From assembly GCF_901933205.1 (NCBI RefSeq), contig NC_044572.1, forward strand, positions 76,877,465 through 76,941,464: DNA of 64,000 nt. The letters run 5' to 3'. This stretch comes from Camarhynchus parvulus. Its lineage: Eukaryota > Chordata > Aves > Passeriformes > Thraupidae. The translations under genes were made by a program, and so were the position numbers. Within the stretch, counting starts at the first letter, position 1. Each line of letters begins with the position of its first letter. The notes below the pieces were generated by a model that made no database searches, was not told the origin of the DNA, and saw only the letters and a list, made by a program, of their open reading frames with translations. Positions 1 through 11,689 of the stretch are shown one piece after another.

Positions 1-439
1 ATGAGACTCAAGTGATTCAGCACAAAAGCAATTTCTGCTTCATGTTTAAAACTACCCACAGAAATTTTCATTAAAGATCAATATTTTTATTTAATAATCC
101 CAAGATTCAATAACAGTCTAAAAAAAAAAAAAAAAAAAAAAAATCTGCTGTTTTCACAAAGGTCATATCAAGTTTTTCTAGAGTTTTAAACAACAAAGCT
201 TTTAGGCAGCCCTAAGGTTGATTTGAACTATGGGAAAGCAAATGACAGAAACTTCCCAGAAAGGAAAATTATCCACATGAATTCTAAATTTGACTTTGAG
301 AAAACCTCTGATTAACTGGAAACTAAAATAAAATCTAGAATTCATTCTTCCTCCCAGGGGATATACTTGTCCCCGATGTAGATGGGACAGTTTGAATAAC
401 TCCATAATTTCCATTGACCTTTGTGATAGACTCTTGGAA
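1..439. other. Unassigned AT-rich sequence with a poly(A) run
   Basis: There is no gene signal here. The only notable element is an uninterrupted run of 24 A residues at 120-143. No clear AATAAA lies just upstream of it, so I do not call it the tail of a retrocopy. The short ORFs look like chance. Confidence 0.7.
120..143. repeat. Poly(A) mononucleotide tract, 24 bp
   Basis: A pure A homopolymer read directly from the sequence. It could be a decayed retroelement tail or a mononucleotide microsatellite, and is likely to be length-polymorphic. Confidence 0.9.
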
Positions 440-1330
440 TCACTGGTCATTTAGTCTACCTCCCCAGCCATGGGTGAGTAGATCATGTTCCACTGGATCA
501 GGATGCCCAAGGCCTCATCCATTCTGGCCTTGAACACTTCCAGGGAAGGAGGATCCAAATGTCTCTGGGCAGACTGTTCCAGTGTCTCACCTTTTTCATA
601 ATAAAAAGAAACTTACCTACCTTTAATCCAAATCTACACTCTGTCAGTGTAAAAGGGTTGGTCCTTGCCCCAGCATTACTAGTCCTAGTGAAAATATTTC
701 CATATTTTTACAAGCCCATTATAAATAGTGAGAGGTCATATAATAAGGTCTTCCCAGAACCTTCTTTTCTCCAGACTGAATAATCACAACTCTCAAATTT
801 TCCTCATATGGAAGGTGTTCTAGCCCTCAAAATATTTTTGTGGCCCACCTCTTGACCCAATTCAATTGGTCATTATCTTTCCTGTGTTGGAGGCCCCTGT
901 AAGTGGACATAGTATTTCAGGTGAGGGCTCACAGTGGCAGAGGGGCAGAATCACCTCCCTTGACCTGTTCATCACTCCTCCTTTCATGTAGCACAGGATA
1001 TGATTGGCTTTCTGGGCTGTGAGCCCACACTTATGGGTCACATTTGGGGTTTCACCCACCTGTACCCCTGAATCCTTTGCAAAGCTGCTCTAAATCTAGT
1101 CTGTAATGTCACTGGTAGTACAGGTGATTGCCTGAAAACTTCATGAGGTTCACATGGGACCCCTCCTCAAGCCTGTCAAGGGATAGTGTCCCGTCCCTCG
1201 GATATATCAACTGTACCATTCAGCCACTTGCAAACCTGGAGAAGGTGCACTCAGTCCCACTATGTCTCTAATAAAGACATTGAAGAGTAACAGTACAGAT
1301 ATCTGAGGGACACCACTTGTTACTGTATAT
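440..1330 (-). mobile_element. Old CR1 LINE fragment, minus orientation, 5'-truncated
   Basis: Read on the plus strand, this stretch follows the antisense of the avian CR1 3' half. It has the 'lead to the cleaner' word order of that consensus: a tract resembling 'gatcaggatgcccaaggcc', then 'ccttgaacacttccaggga', then 'ggcagaatcacctccct', and 'gagggacaccacttgttac' near 1306. CR1 is a non-LTR retrotransposon that inserts by target-primed reverse transcription and is usually 5'-truncated. Divergence is high, with many mismatches and small indels, so this is an old copy. The 3' terminal octamer repeat is not preserved at the left edge, and the right edge fades out between about 1330 and 1440. It is non-functional. 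Confidence 0.85.
862..1059 (-). pseudogene. CR1 ORF2 remnant (C-terminal part of the reverse transcriptase protein)
   Basis: On the minus strand this 65-codon stretch contains 'QKANHILCYMKGGVMNRSRE' followed by VILPLC. That resembles the CR1 ORF2 segment usually read as KKANGILGCI...ASRSREVILPLYSAL. The protein normally carries endonuclease and reverse transcriptase domains; only a piece downstream of the catalytic RT motifs is left. Frameshifts on both sides end the frame. It is a relic of the surrounding LINE, not a host gene. Confidence 0.7.
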
Positions 1331-4300
1331 GGGAATTTAGGGGAATATACTGAATATGTTACTTTTTACTGAAATGTGAGTCTGTGCTTCTCCTGACAGT
1401 GCTTACATATCCAGGGACACATTTCCTATCTCACAATTCTGCACTTTCCTAGTTTCAAGTATAACCCAGGTATTTCAGCTCAGAAAAATAGAATGGGTTA
1501 AAGTTTTATTTATGCTGTAAATGCTTGCAGTCACAACATTGGTTTTTTTTATTATTTTTCTCAGACAGGAAAAATCCAGAGACACACTTGCCTTCCTTGT
1601 AACTTCTGCAAGACTTCAAATGGAGCTTGTAATATTCATTGAGACATTCCAAGAGCTCCCTGAAGTTCAAGCTTTCACATCTAATAACTCCAAAAGTTAT
1701 AAAATCATTTGTAGTAAAGTTGTCTTGTTCTCCTGCTTTAATCAATTAACATCTCTTCTATCATATGCATTTATGAGGAAAATCATGGGGACCTGGTCAG
1801 TTTCTACTTTCACCAGCTAACTTCCTACAAAAAAGAATGTCAGGAACCACTACTAAAGTGGTTCACAAATTACATCTGGGACACATTAATCCTGGAAAGC
1901 AAATGTACTATCTTCACAAGTTCTTCCCTCTGATATATTTTAATACCTAGCCTAAACAATTAACCAAGAGCAAAGCAAAATCTATCCTCCTCCCAACAAG
2001 TACACAAAAATGTAAAAGTCCACTTGATAATGTTAACCTATTTTCTCTGCTACTGGCTTCTGTCTAAAACCAAACTTATTTCAAAACCTGAAGCAGAAAC
2101 AGACCTTTTCTCCTTTCTATGTAAAGACAGTTCATCCGGTGATTCTAATTACACCTACAAATACTTTTATCTACACAATATTGTGCCAGTAGTAGCTGCT
2201 TTTAACTTAAGGGCAAAAATGCTGACACAAAACCATCTATTTTCCCAGTAAAGCCTGGGGAACAAAAATTAGATATTTAACACAGGGTCTCTATCAGTTT
2301 TATGGCTTACTTAATATATAGCAAATATAAACTAGTGATCCTTTTGGTTCTGAATTTTAAAGTCAACAGTTCTGTTGGTTCATAGTAAGCTACTTGCTTG
2401 TAGATTTTGAAAAATAGATGTCAGAGTATGCAGGCTTTCTGCAGCTCTAGTAGGAAACCAGGAGGATGATGGTAGGAAATTCTTCTTTGGCAGACAAGGT
2501 AATGAGATTTACAGAGAAAATAGCTGTTGCAGAAAAATAACAAAGAGAAAAAATGACAGAGCAGACAGAAAATGAGATATTCTCTCTAAGGCTCAGGCTA
2601 CAAACTGTGAAATCTCAGAAATCTGTATCTGAATTAGAACAAGGTATCAGACTACCAAAATCAGAAACTCATAATATTTCATTTGGAAATCATTCATCTA
2701 AAGAACCTCCAGTTCACCTTTTTTACACTACAAAGGACAAAAATTATAGGTAATTAGCAGAGATACACAAGTTGTAGCATCAAAAAGCTGTGTATTGCAG
2801 TAGCAGATCAGAGGATGTGCTTCTGTCTTCAAATGCTGTCTGGTTCTCCTTTCCAAATCAATTCATTTAACAAATATATTTTCCCTTTCATTACAAACCT
2901 TGCCAAGGTATTTTGAGTCATTTTATACAATTTGTGAAAAAGGCCTACTTCCACCATCCAAATAAGCCAATAATTTTGGGTGTAATGATCTATAAAGTTT
3001 GGACTGGACTCCTCAGAACAAAGAACAGTTGCTATTTTACAGGCTGTTGCTTTCGTCATCTTAGGGTTTGACTCCTTTCATGGTTTTGCTTTTCCTTCTA
3101 GTCACACAAAAAAATCTGTACGAGACCAATTTTTCTGATCATTAGAAGTTTATTTGAAGTCTTCCCCAAGATATCTGGACCCTTCCTAGCAGAAGTGTAA
3201 AAAGTACACAGTCTTGGTTTAGGTATTTCTGATCTTTACAAATCTGAATCACGCTTCTGTAGATATAAAGCAACAAGAAAACATCACTGAACCAAGCCAT
3301 AGTTTTGCTGTATTTCTAAAAGATTTTAAAATGGAAACATTTTGTTCTGCAAGTGTTCTGCCTATCAAACACAGCAGATCAAGCCAACTCCCCCAAAAAA
3401 ACTTATTTTTAATAAAAAAACAGATTAAGTCCTGTTACTGTCCTTAAGTCCTGTACTTCTGAATTGTCATTTAACAATTAAGCTGTAGGCAAATGACTTG
3501 CAAAGCTTTTGTTGTACAACCATGAGTAGTATAAAAGTCACTTTTAAGCAAAACATGCATGCTTCTAAGAGTCAGAGCTTTAAAAATATCAAGAAAATCT
3601 GAAAAGTTCAGTTGAGGTTATGGGAAGGCGCAGTCCTGTGCAATGCATGATAGGTTTCCATACAGACTGCAACTTGCTTTGCAAAGCAGCTTTTCATTTC
3701 CTCGAAATTGGCCTCAGGCACAGGGATCCATTCCTCTTTGAAATTGCTGTTGCAATGCAATTTCAGTTGCCATTCTCCCTCAGAGACTGTATGGAATAAC
3801 CCACAACAATTTTCCAGCAACAAGCATGCATACAGTATTGTGCATGCATGTGTACACAGATATCCACAGCTGCTCTGCTAAATAAACACAAAAAAGCTAA
3901 CAATTATTCATGTCACACTAGAATTCAGTCCATGCTGTAAGTTATAGAAGCAGTATCAAGTATGGGAAAAACTTTCAGTAATTTTTGCGATTAATTAAAA
4001 GGGGTTTGACATGTTTGTTCACTATTCTGGGAGGAGGGAGAAGAAATAAAAGAGGGAGATATGTGTCGCATAAGAGGCCCTGCCACTGATAGTAATATTT
4101 CCATTTTTTTCTTAACTATGTTGTATGTACAGGAAGAAGAGAAAGCCATTTAATTTGAGAGGCCAAGGTAAAAGTTTTCTTTAATTTTCTATTGCAAAGC
4201 CTTTGAGTGTTAAACATATTCACAAACTAAGGATATAATGGCTATCTAACAAGGTCATATAATTCTGTAGCCAGAATAAAAATTAGCCTTGCAGAACAGT

Positions 4301-6640
4301 TTGAGGCCTGTAAACAAAGGAAAATAAATGTTTTATTATGAAATGCCCATACGTGATATAAATGACAGCTAGCTACAGTGACACTATGAGTCTGATCATG
4401 ATAGGCTGGCATTGTCATATTAATCAGCGTAATAAGATATATTAGGGTATCTTTACATTAGCATTTTATAGGGTTTCTTTTAAAAAATAAATGTCATTAT
4501 TTCCTTTTAGTGTAATTTATTTCATGGTTCAGAGTAGTCTGGAAGGGCTTGGACTACGCTGTCTTATTCCAGTGATTAACAATCACTCAAACATAAAGTC
4601 CTGGCTCTGTGAAAAAATTTATTTTGCATGAATACTTTTAAATGAGCCTTTGCAGAAATTGACCAGTGCCTCATAATGTTCCTTTTCCCAGAGTTCTGGT
4701 AGTGCATTAAGCCAGTTATTGTTGTACCTTCAACTATACCTAGAAGGTGACCCACAGTACAGAGTAGCTGCTATTACTTCTCAGGGCTGAAAAAAGCATC
4801 TGTGGATATCTCTTTCTCTCCCAAAACTCATGATGCAGTCACTTCAGAGGTAATTACAGTGTACTGAAATTGCCTAATTTGTACTCTTGCAGCACAGACA
4901 AAAAACATAGACTTGTATAAAGAAGCTTTAACGTGGCAGCACACAGAATAGTACAGACATACTTTCTCTGCCATTAAGTCAGAAATGCATTGTAAAATGT
5001 TGCTACTGTAAAAAAATGAAAAAACAAGTTTTCTCACTATTTCTTTGTGGTTTTACATCCTCTATGTGGACTAAGGATTAGATTTGTGCCTCCATGAGGA
5101 CTTAAGGATTTGAAAGCACATAATACATAATCCCATCTAAAACATGCCCAGAGCTCAAACAATCTCTTTCTTACCTCTTCCTGATTTTGCAGGTATTTGT
5201 TGTCACTGACATTGACTGTACCTATCATTAAATATTATCATCAGAAGAAAAGAAGAATTTGTTTAATATTCAGCTAAATAATCATGGTTCTCAGTAAATC
5301 CCTTTCATTATTTTAGACTCTTATTTAAATAAAGTTCATTTTCTTCTATTGTCTTTACTATTGCAAGCAGTAATGAATTAAGTAGTAAAACATGCTCCTG
5401 AAAATATTTTACAAAAACAAAAACAAACAAAACTTTTTCTTTTATGTAGCATTTTTAGAGATTCTGTATAAGATTATTTGCCTAGTAGTGTTGATCGTTT
5501 CTAAAATGTGTTTAATGAAAACAGAAAAATCCTTGTAAAACTTTACAGTGGTGGCTTCTTAATGCATATATTTGCAGCACAAGAATAATCTGATTAATGA
5601 AAACATTCCTTTAGGTTACTATATGATTTTTGAAAAGGACCTTTATTAGTACTTGAAACAAGAATCTCAAACTCAGAGATGGAATCTCATATGTCAGGAA
5701 ATAGAAAGATGCATATTTTCCTTCCCAGCCCTTCAGCCATAAACAGAACTACTGACATGATTTCAGAATGCTCCACTATAAAGGGACTTTTTTTAAAGCA
5801 TGCCTTTGAATTAAGGCAGACTACAACAGCTCTATAGGAGTCCTGGGATTTGGGAAGCAGCATTTGAACAGCATGCTGCCCGTATTCTCATGCTGTGAAC
5901 ATGTTCATAGCAGTTCCATGAAACTTCCAGGACTGCTGGTGTAGCATCTGTTCACTACCACAAAGACTAGGACATTACACAAGAGCCTGTTTTCTATTCA
6001 TTGGCTGCCTTTTTACAAACACTGTATTTCTTTTGCAACAGGAGAACATTTTATCTGTGTTTTCTCATGTTAACACACAAGCACACTCATTAGGAATATA
6101 TATCTTTATTATATTAGCAGACATTTACCAGACCAGAGCTACATTTATCAGACTAAAGCTACTCTCAGGATAAACAGGGACTCTTTAGGCTTATCCATAT
6201 CCAAAAACACATAGATGTTTCCAAAGATGTTAACAAGAAGCCATAATCTTCGAACAAAATGCCTTTCATTCAGTGTAACTGAGTTCCAAATGCCCCTCTT
6301 CTCAAAGTGGTAAGTACATGTCAATTCGCAATTCAAAACACTGAGACTGAACTGGACGTTTAACATCTCAGACCTTGCCCAGTGAGGAAGGGCAGGTATC
6401 TCTTGGTTTTACATACAGATTCAGATTTTGGCTTTTGTAGATACACAGTTTCAGTGGGGTATTCACGAGAAATCATTTTAACAAAAGTCATGGTGCTGCA
6501 TCAGCTGAATGCATCATTTGCTCCAAATAATTTAGTTTTATTTTTGTTTGGATGTGGTTACTTTATCAATTAAGCTCACTTAATGAGCTGGTTCAAGTAG
6601 GTGCACAGTCTGCTGATTACATTTGTTAAGGTCCAATTAG
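1331..6640. other. Unassigned non-coding sequence
   Basis: No ORF of convincing length, no recognisable domain and no recognised repeat. Open frames are under 100 codons and overlap on both strands, as expected by chance in AT-rich DNA. The block at about 4240-4520 is described separately as a candidate conserved non-coding element. A short A/C-rich patch sits near 5410-5432. Confidence 0.6.
4240..4520. promoter_or_regulatory. Candidate conserved non-coding element (speculative)
   Basis: This block is non-repetitive and balanced in composition. It is dense in short words typical of vertebrate developmental enhancers: ATTAATC and TTAATCAG homeodomain-like cores, a TGTAAACA forkhead-like word at about 4310, AACAAAGG (SOX/TCF-like) next to it, and TGACAGCTAGCTAC. 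Such words occur often by chance in AT-rich DNA. The call rests on overall texture and needs cross-species alignment. Confidence 0.2.
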
Positions 6641-6706
6641 TGAGAGATGACTCTGCTCAAATTAAGGTGCAAATGAGACCAAACACCTGAAGTCAATAAT
6701 ACGGAT

Positions 6707-6712
6707 TTTATT
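6707..6712 (-). terminator. AATAAA poly(A) signal of the ERV LTR
   Basis: On the minus strand this is a canonical AATAAA about 195 bp downstream of the TATA box, where the R/U5 boundary of the LTR is expected. Confidence 0.6.
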
Positions 6713-6903
6713 TAAGCATGAATGTGAGGTTAAGAGATGGAAAGAAATAGACGTGGTGGGTGTATGAGTATATGTGTGTGTGAGAGAGAAAGTGAGAGAG
6801 AGATCAAGATAGTCACCATCCATGGATCCAGTAGCATCCCATTGGGCCTTCTTTGTCCTGAACTTCTCAGTGGTGGAGCCCTGACGTAGTTCAAAACTTT
6901 TCA

Positions 6904-6912
6904 CTATTTATA
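6904..6912 (-). promoter_or_regulatory. TATA box of the ERV LTR
   Basis: On the minus strand this reads TATAAATAG, a strong match to the TATA consensus. It sits upstream of the poly(A) signal in the order required for an LTR promoter. Transcription would start about 25-30 bp downstream and run towards lower coordinates. Whether it is still active cannot be told from sequence. Confidence 0.6.
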
Positions 6913-7490
6913 CATCTAGGCAAACAAAAAATTAATGCTCATTGGCTACACAGTTCTCTAATTCTATTGGTTAAATGATTCCCTCACTTCTAATGCTAAT
7001 TGTCTCATGCTCAGTCTCTCTAATTTTGAGTCAGTGGATTTCTTCAGTTGGTTGGTTATGATCTTCCCCTGCTGGAATTCCATTTTATCCAGTCCAAGCC
7101 AGTTTCAGCACAGTTGCTGAGTTGGCTTTCTTTGTCCATTTTCAGTGATACATTGGTCTCCCCCAGTTTTGTTAACCTCCCCTTAGGTCTGAAATAACAC
7201 CCAGACAATAGTGCCACCTTTATCTTATCTCAAAGTCCTGATATGGGGGCTTCTTTTACTGTCCAAGTTCCAGGTACCCAAGCAGGTTTGTTTGGGTGGG
7301 CTTTGATGTTCGTTGATGGTCACAGATACCACCTGTCCCATAATTTGGGATAATCTTTGACCAGGGATATGTGTACAAGCAGCTGCTTTACACAGTTTGC
7401 CATAGTAGGAATTTCTGCCCAGATGTGTTAACCAGGACGAGCTAACCACATCTGGCCAGGCCTGGAGTTCACACTATCCTGTCACTCCCT

Positions 7491-8957
7491 TCTGTGCTTA
7501 TCTCATGGCAAAGCCATTATATGGCCTTAAGAGTGTTTGAGACGGGGAACTTAAACTCCTTAGAGCATTGCAAAACCTCTAGATCTCTTCCTAGGTCTCT
7601 TCTGAGAAAGAACAATCTGGACCAAGCTGACCAAACACATGACTTGAGCACAGCTGGCACAGCAGACACAGTGTATGGATAAGGATAGGAGAAGTATGGC
7701 TTCCTCCTCTTAGGACATCTCACAACACAGTTTTAATAGATCTCAAATTATTTTTAATAACATGAAGGGAAAGTGGGTGTCTACATAGATGTAGAAGAAA
7801 GTCTTCAGAGACTTTAAAAAATAAACATCTGCACACCCATATAAACACAGTGCTCACAAGCACATGCGCGCACATCCTCTGCACATGCCAAGAAAGATGT
7901 TTCTCTCCAGCATTGTAAATACCAGAATGGTGGAGTAGCATAGGTAGGGTGAATTGTTTCATTTTCTTTCTCTCTCATGTAAATTCTGGTTGCTGCAGAC
8001 TTCAGTGGAAGAGAGTAAGGAAGCTAATCTGGACACATTAGTCACAGGCAACCTGCCTGAGTGTTCTCAGCCTAGGAGACAATCAGGTTAAAGGATCCTG
8101 TACATTCATACTGAGGCTATTGAGTGCAATTGTTCATGGATTTCAAGAAATCAGATTACCCATAATCGGATAGTAACATTTGACATGCTACACATTATTA
8201 AGAAGTCACTGTAAAATTGTTATGCAAATTATAGATTCACAAGGAAGAGTGAAAAGAATAGGATAACCAAAGAATTGCATGGTGTTATGAAGTAGCTGCA
8301 CTACTGTTGCCAATTACATACCAGTCTAGCTTTTGAATGGGATTACATTTCTGAATAGAAATTCTAGCAATTCCACTGGACATCATTAAACCAGTGGTAG
8401 GTTCCATATACAATCCTTTGTAAAAGTTCCAAAATCCCATTGCACTTTCATGCTTCCTTTTTTTTTTACATGAAAGACATTCACCAGCCATTTTGTGCAG
8501 TGCTGTAGTGAATAGTTACATAGAAGAGAATAAAAATAATACACTCTAGGATGTGCACTGAGGACAGGCATTGTTTCAAAAGAATAACATTGTTAGATAA
8601 TTGTTAAACAGCTGACTAGCTCAATGTCATCACTTAATTTTCGTATGCTTCCTTCTATCTTGCTCATCCTCTGATATTGTTCAAATAATAGTATTTTCTG
8701 ATATTAAAGTGCTATCATATGTGTACCCTGTACTTCCCTTCAATTCCATATTGACAGTGTTTTGTGTAAAGATTATAACATTACATGGTGTGAAATATGT
8801 GCAGGTGACATCTATTATTTTGAAAAAAAACCTGAGAAACACCAGGAAATGTGTTTGCTGAAATTCCTGCTGCTGCAGTCTGATTTGGCTCAATCACATG
8901 ACAAGAAGCAGTCCAAAACCCTAATTTAATTATTAAACTAAATGAATTTCATGGTGT
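7491..8957. other. Unassigned non-coding sequence
   Basis: No recognised gene or repeat. There is a weak alternating CA-rich patch near 7830-7890. Short overlapping ORFs on both strands look like chance. Confidence 0.6.
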
Positions 8958-8959
8958 TT

Positions 8960-9185
8960 AATTGAAGCCATCACCCTTTTCCATTTCTGGAGCCCAAAGG
9001 AAGTGACTGCCACCATATCCAGCATCCTTTAGCCCTGTAGTGATGCAGGGCTGGTTGCCACTGCAATAGCCACCCTGCCCACAGCATGTCCCTGCCTGGC
9101 TGCTGTATCTTCTTGGGTTGCTGTCCCTGCCCATGCCCAATGCAGCTGTGCACCTCAGCTGCTGCTGTTGCCATGTGGACTGGAA
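8960..9185. other. GC-richer block of unknown origin followed by an A-rich tract
   Basis: About 225 bp of clearly GC-richer sequence, with many GCTG/CTGC words, sits in an AT-rich neighbourhood. On the plus strand it runs directly into an A/G-rich tract at 9184-9210. A minus-strand frame of 118 codons crosses it, but its protein is low in information and Gly/Gln/Cys-rich, with no domain I recognise. It could be a short retrocopy with an A-tail, an old repeat, or a local composition shift. I cannot assign it. Confidence 0.35.
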
Positions 9186-9229
9186 AAAGGAAAAAAAAAA
9201 AGAGAAAAACCAAAACCCATGCCTCATTA

Positions 9230-10810
9230 AAAGGTTAGAACCCAGAGTCTCTAAAGTTGCCATTTTATTTTCTGCAAGGCACGTGCTGTCTGTCATGATG
9301 ACCTTGACATTCAATTCTATAATTTCCCCTTGGGTAAGAGAATTTGCAAGGGCATATTCTCTTTAAGTTCAACATCTTCCATTGCAAATGTGATTTGTCT
9401 TCAAAAGCAGCAGCAAATCAAATTCTCTGTCTCATCACAGCTGCTTGTGTGCATTTACTGGATTATTGATTTGGAAATCTAACATCTGCAAATTCAAAAC
9501 TAGCCAATTAAGCTCAGGAAACGCTTCACACATCAGCTGATCTCCCCTGTTGCATCCAGGCTAATGGCACATACCCACATGACTGTGAACTACTATGGAA
9601 AATGAGAAATGCCTATGATCAGTAATAATTACCACCCAACATTAAAAAAAAACAGTCTTTCTGATCTAACCAGGCTTCTACAGGTATTGGTGGTAATTTT
9701 AAAATTTATTTCTCTGGTACAAAGTTGAACAGCATCTCTTCTGGTTTTTAATCCATCACTCCTTGAAATCAACATCTGGAAAGAGATAACAGTTTATATT
9801 AGACCAAAAAGAGCCATCAGAATAAGGGAAAGAGCAAGCTTTTAGGGGGCACAAGCCCTTTTTGAAACCTAACTTGAGTCAAGCACACACTGGAAAGAAT
9901 TACTCTGTGTGCCTTCAGCTCAGGGGGAAACAGTATTTCCAAAACACAATACTAAACTTCCAGGAGCTTATTTGCTTACTAATATGTGTAATATTACAGG
10001 ATAAGTGAAATTCTGACCTAAATTATGGGTTGGTTTGATAGTACACTAGAAATTTCTTCCTATCCTAAATACTTCAAATTTATCACCATTTTTTGCCTAT
10101 TATTTAGAGCTCAACATGCTGAAAGTAGCAACTATTTTCAGAATGCACATAGGCACTTTCCCTTTCTTACTTCCTAATTTCTTACAGTTATTCTCAATAT
10201 CTCCTAGCTTATTAATATAGTTTAATGATGTCCAGAGCAGTCACCCACTTTAACGTTTGCTCTCTATCAGGCTTAAAAAAGGACTGGAGAGTTTCATCCA
10301 TCTGTTCTTTTCAAATTATGTCATGTTGCCCAACCTATAACGTTGGCTAGTGCTGCCACATAAAGTGCCGCACCAGCCAAGGTTATAAGATTTTGATATG
10401 TTCTTTATAGTAAAAAAACATGTTCGGTGTGCATCAGAGAATCCATTATTCAGTCAGAAAGAGATGGTATGATCTCACTATTTACATCTTGTTAAAATTT
10501 AATAAAAGCAGTAAAAGATAAGAAGAATAATTCAGAGATAAACACATACAATTTTTTTTACTGCTGTGCATTATTTCAGATCCTTTTTCCATGATTGTCA
10601 GTACAACTTTAGAGAATATTTTTCAAAGTCAATGAATAATTTTTATTTGGTTATGATCATAAAGACACTAAAAATCAGCATAATGTTCAAAATAATGTCA
10701 TTTATACACAAAAAGAAATTGAGTGTATTTTGATGAATCATTCTTAAGAGGATATTTAATAGGACAATTCTTAGCAAGTCTTTCTTCTTACTAGTAGGTT
10801 TTTCCAGGGC
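9230..10810. other. Unassigned non-coding sequence
   Basis: No recognised gene or repeat. The part at about 9350-9640 has conserved-element texture and is listed separately; the rest is AT-rich and unremarkable. Confidence 0.6.
9350..9640. promoter_or_regulatory. Candidate conserved non-coding element (speculative)
   Basis: This is non-repetitive sequence with several transcription-factor-like words: GGATTATTGATTTGG, CCAATTAAGCTC, a CAGCTG E-box near 9439, and AATAATTACC near 9626. It has no coding potential and no repeat match. The suggestion is texture-based only. Confidence 0.2.
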
Positions 10811-11620
10811 AGAATCAAAGAATCACACAATATGCTGAGTTAGAAGGGTTCCACTACGATCATTGAAGTCCATCTCCTGGCCCTGCACAGGACACCTCAA
10901 GAATTCCACCATGTGCCTGAATGTGCCTCAAGAATCCCACCATGTGCCTGTCCAAATGCTTCTTGAATTCTGTCAGGCTTGGTGCTGTGAGCACTTCCTG
11001 GGGAGCTGTTCTGGTGCCCAACCACCCTCTGAGTGAAGAATCTTTTCCTGATATCCAGCCTAAATCTTCCCTGATGCAACTTCAGGTCATTCCCTCAGTT
11101 CATGTCACTGGTCACCAGAGAGAAAGATCAATGTCTGTCCATCCTCTTGCCCTCTTGAGGAAATTCCAGACTGCAATGAGGTCTCCTCTCAGTTTCCTCT
11201 TCTCCAGGCTGAACAGGCCAAGTGACCTCAGCTGTTCCCATCCAGACCTTTCTCCATCATCATGGCTCTCCCTTCAGTGGTCTCTATTAGCTTTGCACTT
11301 TTTTATGAAAAACATATTTGGGCAGGACTCCAAACTGGGCCCAGAACTTGAGGTGAGGCTGTCCCAGCTCAGAGCAGAGCAGGACAATCCCATCCCTTGC
11401 CCAGCTAGTGATGCTGTGCCTGATCCTCCCCAGGACAGGGTTGGCCCTCCTGGCTGCCAGGGCACTGCTGATTCAGGTTAAACTTGCCGTGGGCCAGAAC
11501 CCCCAGGTTCCTTTCTGTGGCATTGCTTTCTATCCTCTCATATCACAGTCTGCCTGTCCATCCAGGGCTGGCCAATCCCAGGTGCAGAATCCAGCACTTG
11601 CTCTTGCGTAGTTTCATCTG
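10811..11620 (-). mobile_element. CR1 LINE 3' fragment (CR1-J-like), minus orientation
   Basis: The left edge, 'agaatcaaagaatcacac', is the reverse of a CR1 3' terminal octamer repeat. It is followed by antisense CR1 landmarks in order: 'ctcctggccctgcacagga', 'ggtgcccaaccaccctctg' near 11017, 'ctcttctccaggctgaac' near 11195, 'gccctcctggctgccaggg' near 11444 and 'ggtgcagaatccagcactt' near 11581. Alignment by eye with the avian CR1 3' half is nearly continuous. Divergence is moderate, younger than the copy at 440-1330. The 186-codon plus-strand frame inside it is antisense to the LINE and is not a gene. Confidence 0.9.
10895..10950. repeat. 31-bp tandem duplication inside the CR1
   Basis: The phrase 'cctcaaga-t-ccaccatgtgcctg' occurs at 10895 and again at 10926, exactly 31 bp apart, with one mismatch. 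The usual CR1 sequence has this phrase once, so the duplication arose in this copy after or during insertion. Confidence 0.85.
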
Positions 11621-11689
11621 CTTAGTATCAAGAAAAAAAGGTGTGATATTATCCACTCTGTATTATGTAGGAATTGAGCTACTTATTTC

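Larger units (their letters stand above)
6640..7490 (-). mobile_element. Endogenous retrovirus LTR, minus orientation, probably solo
   Basis: The plus strand matches my recollection of the antisense of an avian ERV LTR. The marks are 'gagaccaaacacctgaagtc', a reversed poly(A) signal, a TG/GA-rich stretch (6755-6803), 'gatcttcccctgctgg' near 7060, 'ccagtccaagccag' near 7095, 'ttggtctcccccagtttt' near 7153, and 'gatatgggggcttctttt' near 7240. Read on the minus strand, the order is U3, TATAAATAG (6912-6904), R, AATAAA (6712-6707), U5, which is right for an LTR. I see no primer-binding site or gag/pol next to it. Both ends are approximate because no convincing target-site duplication was found. 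Confidence 0.75.

Noticed and set aside
10921..11481. 186-codon plus-strand open frame, the longest in the window
   Set aside because: It lies entirely within the minus-strand CR1 and is antisense to it. The protein has no domain and its composition follows the LINE sequence.
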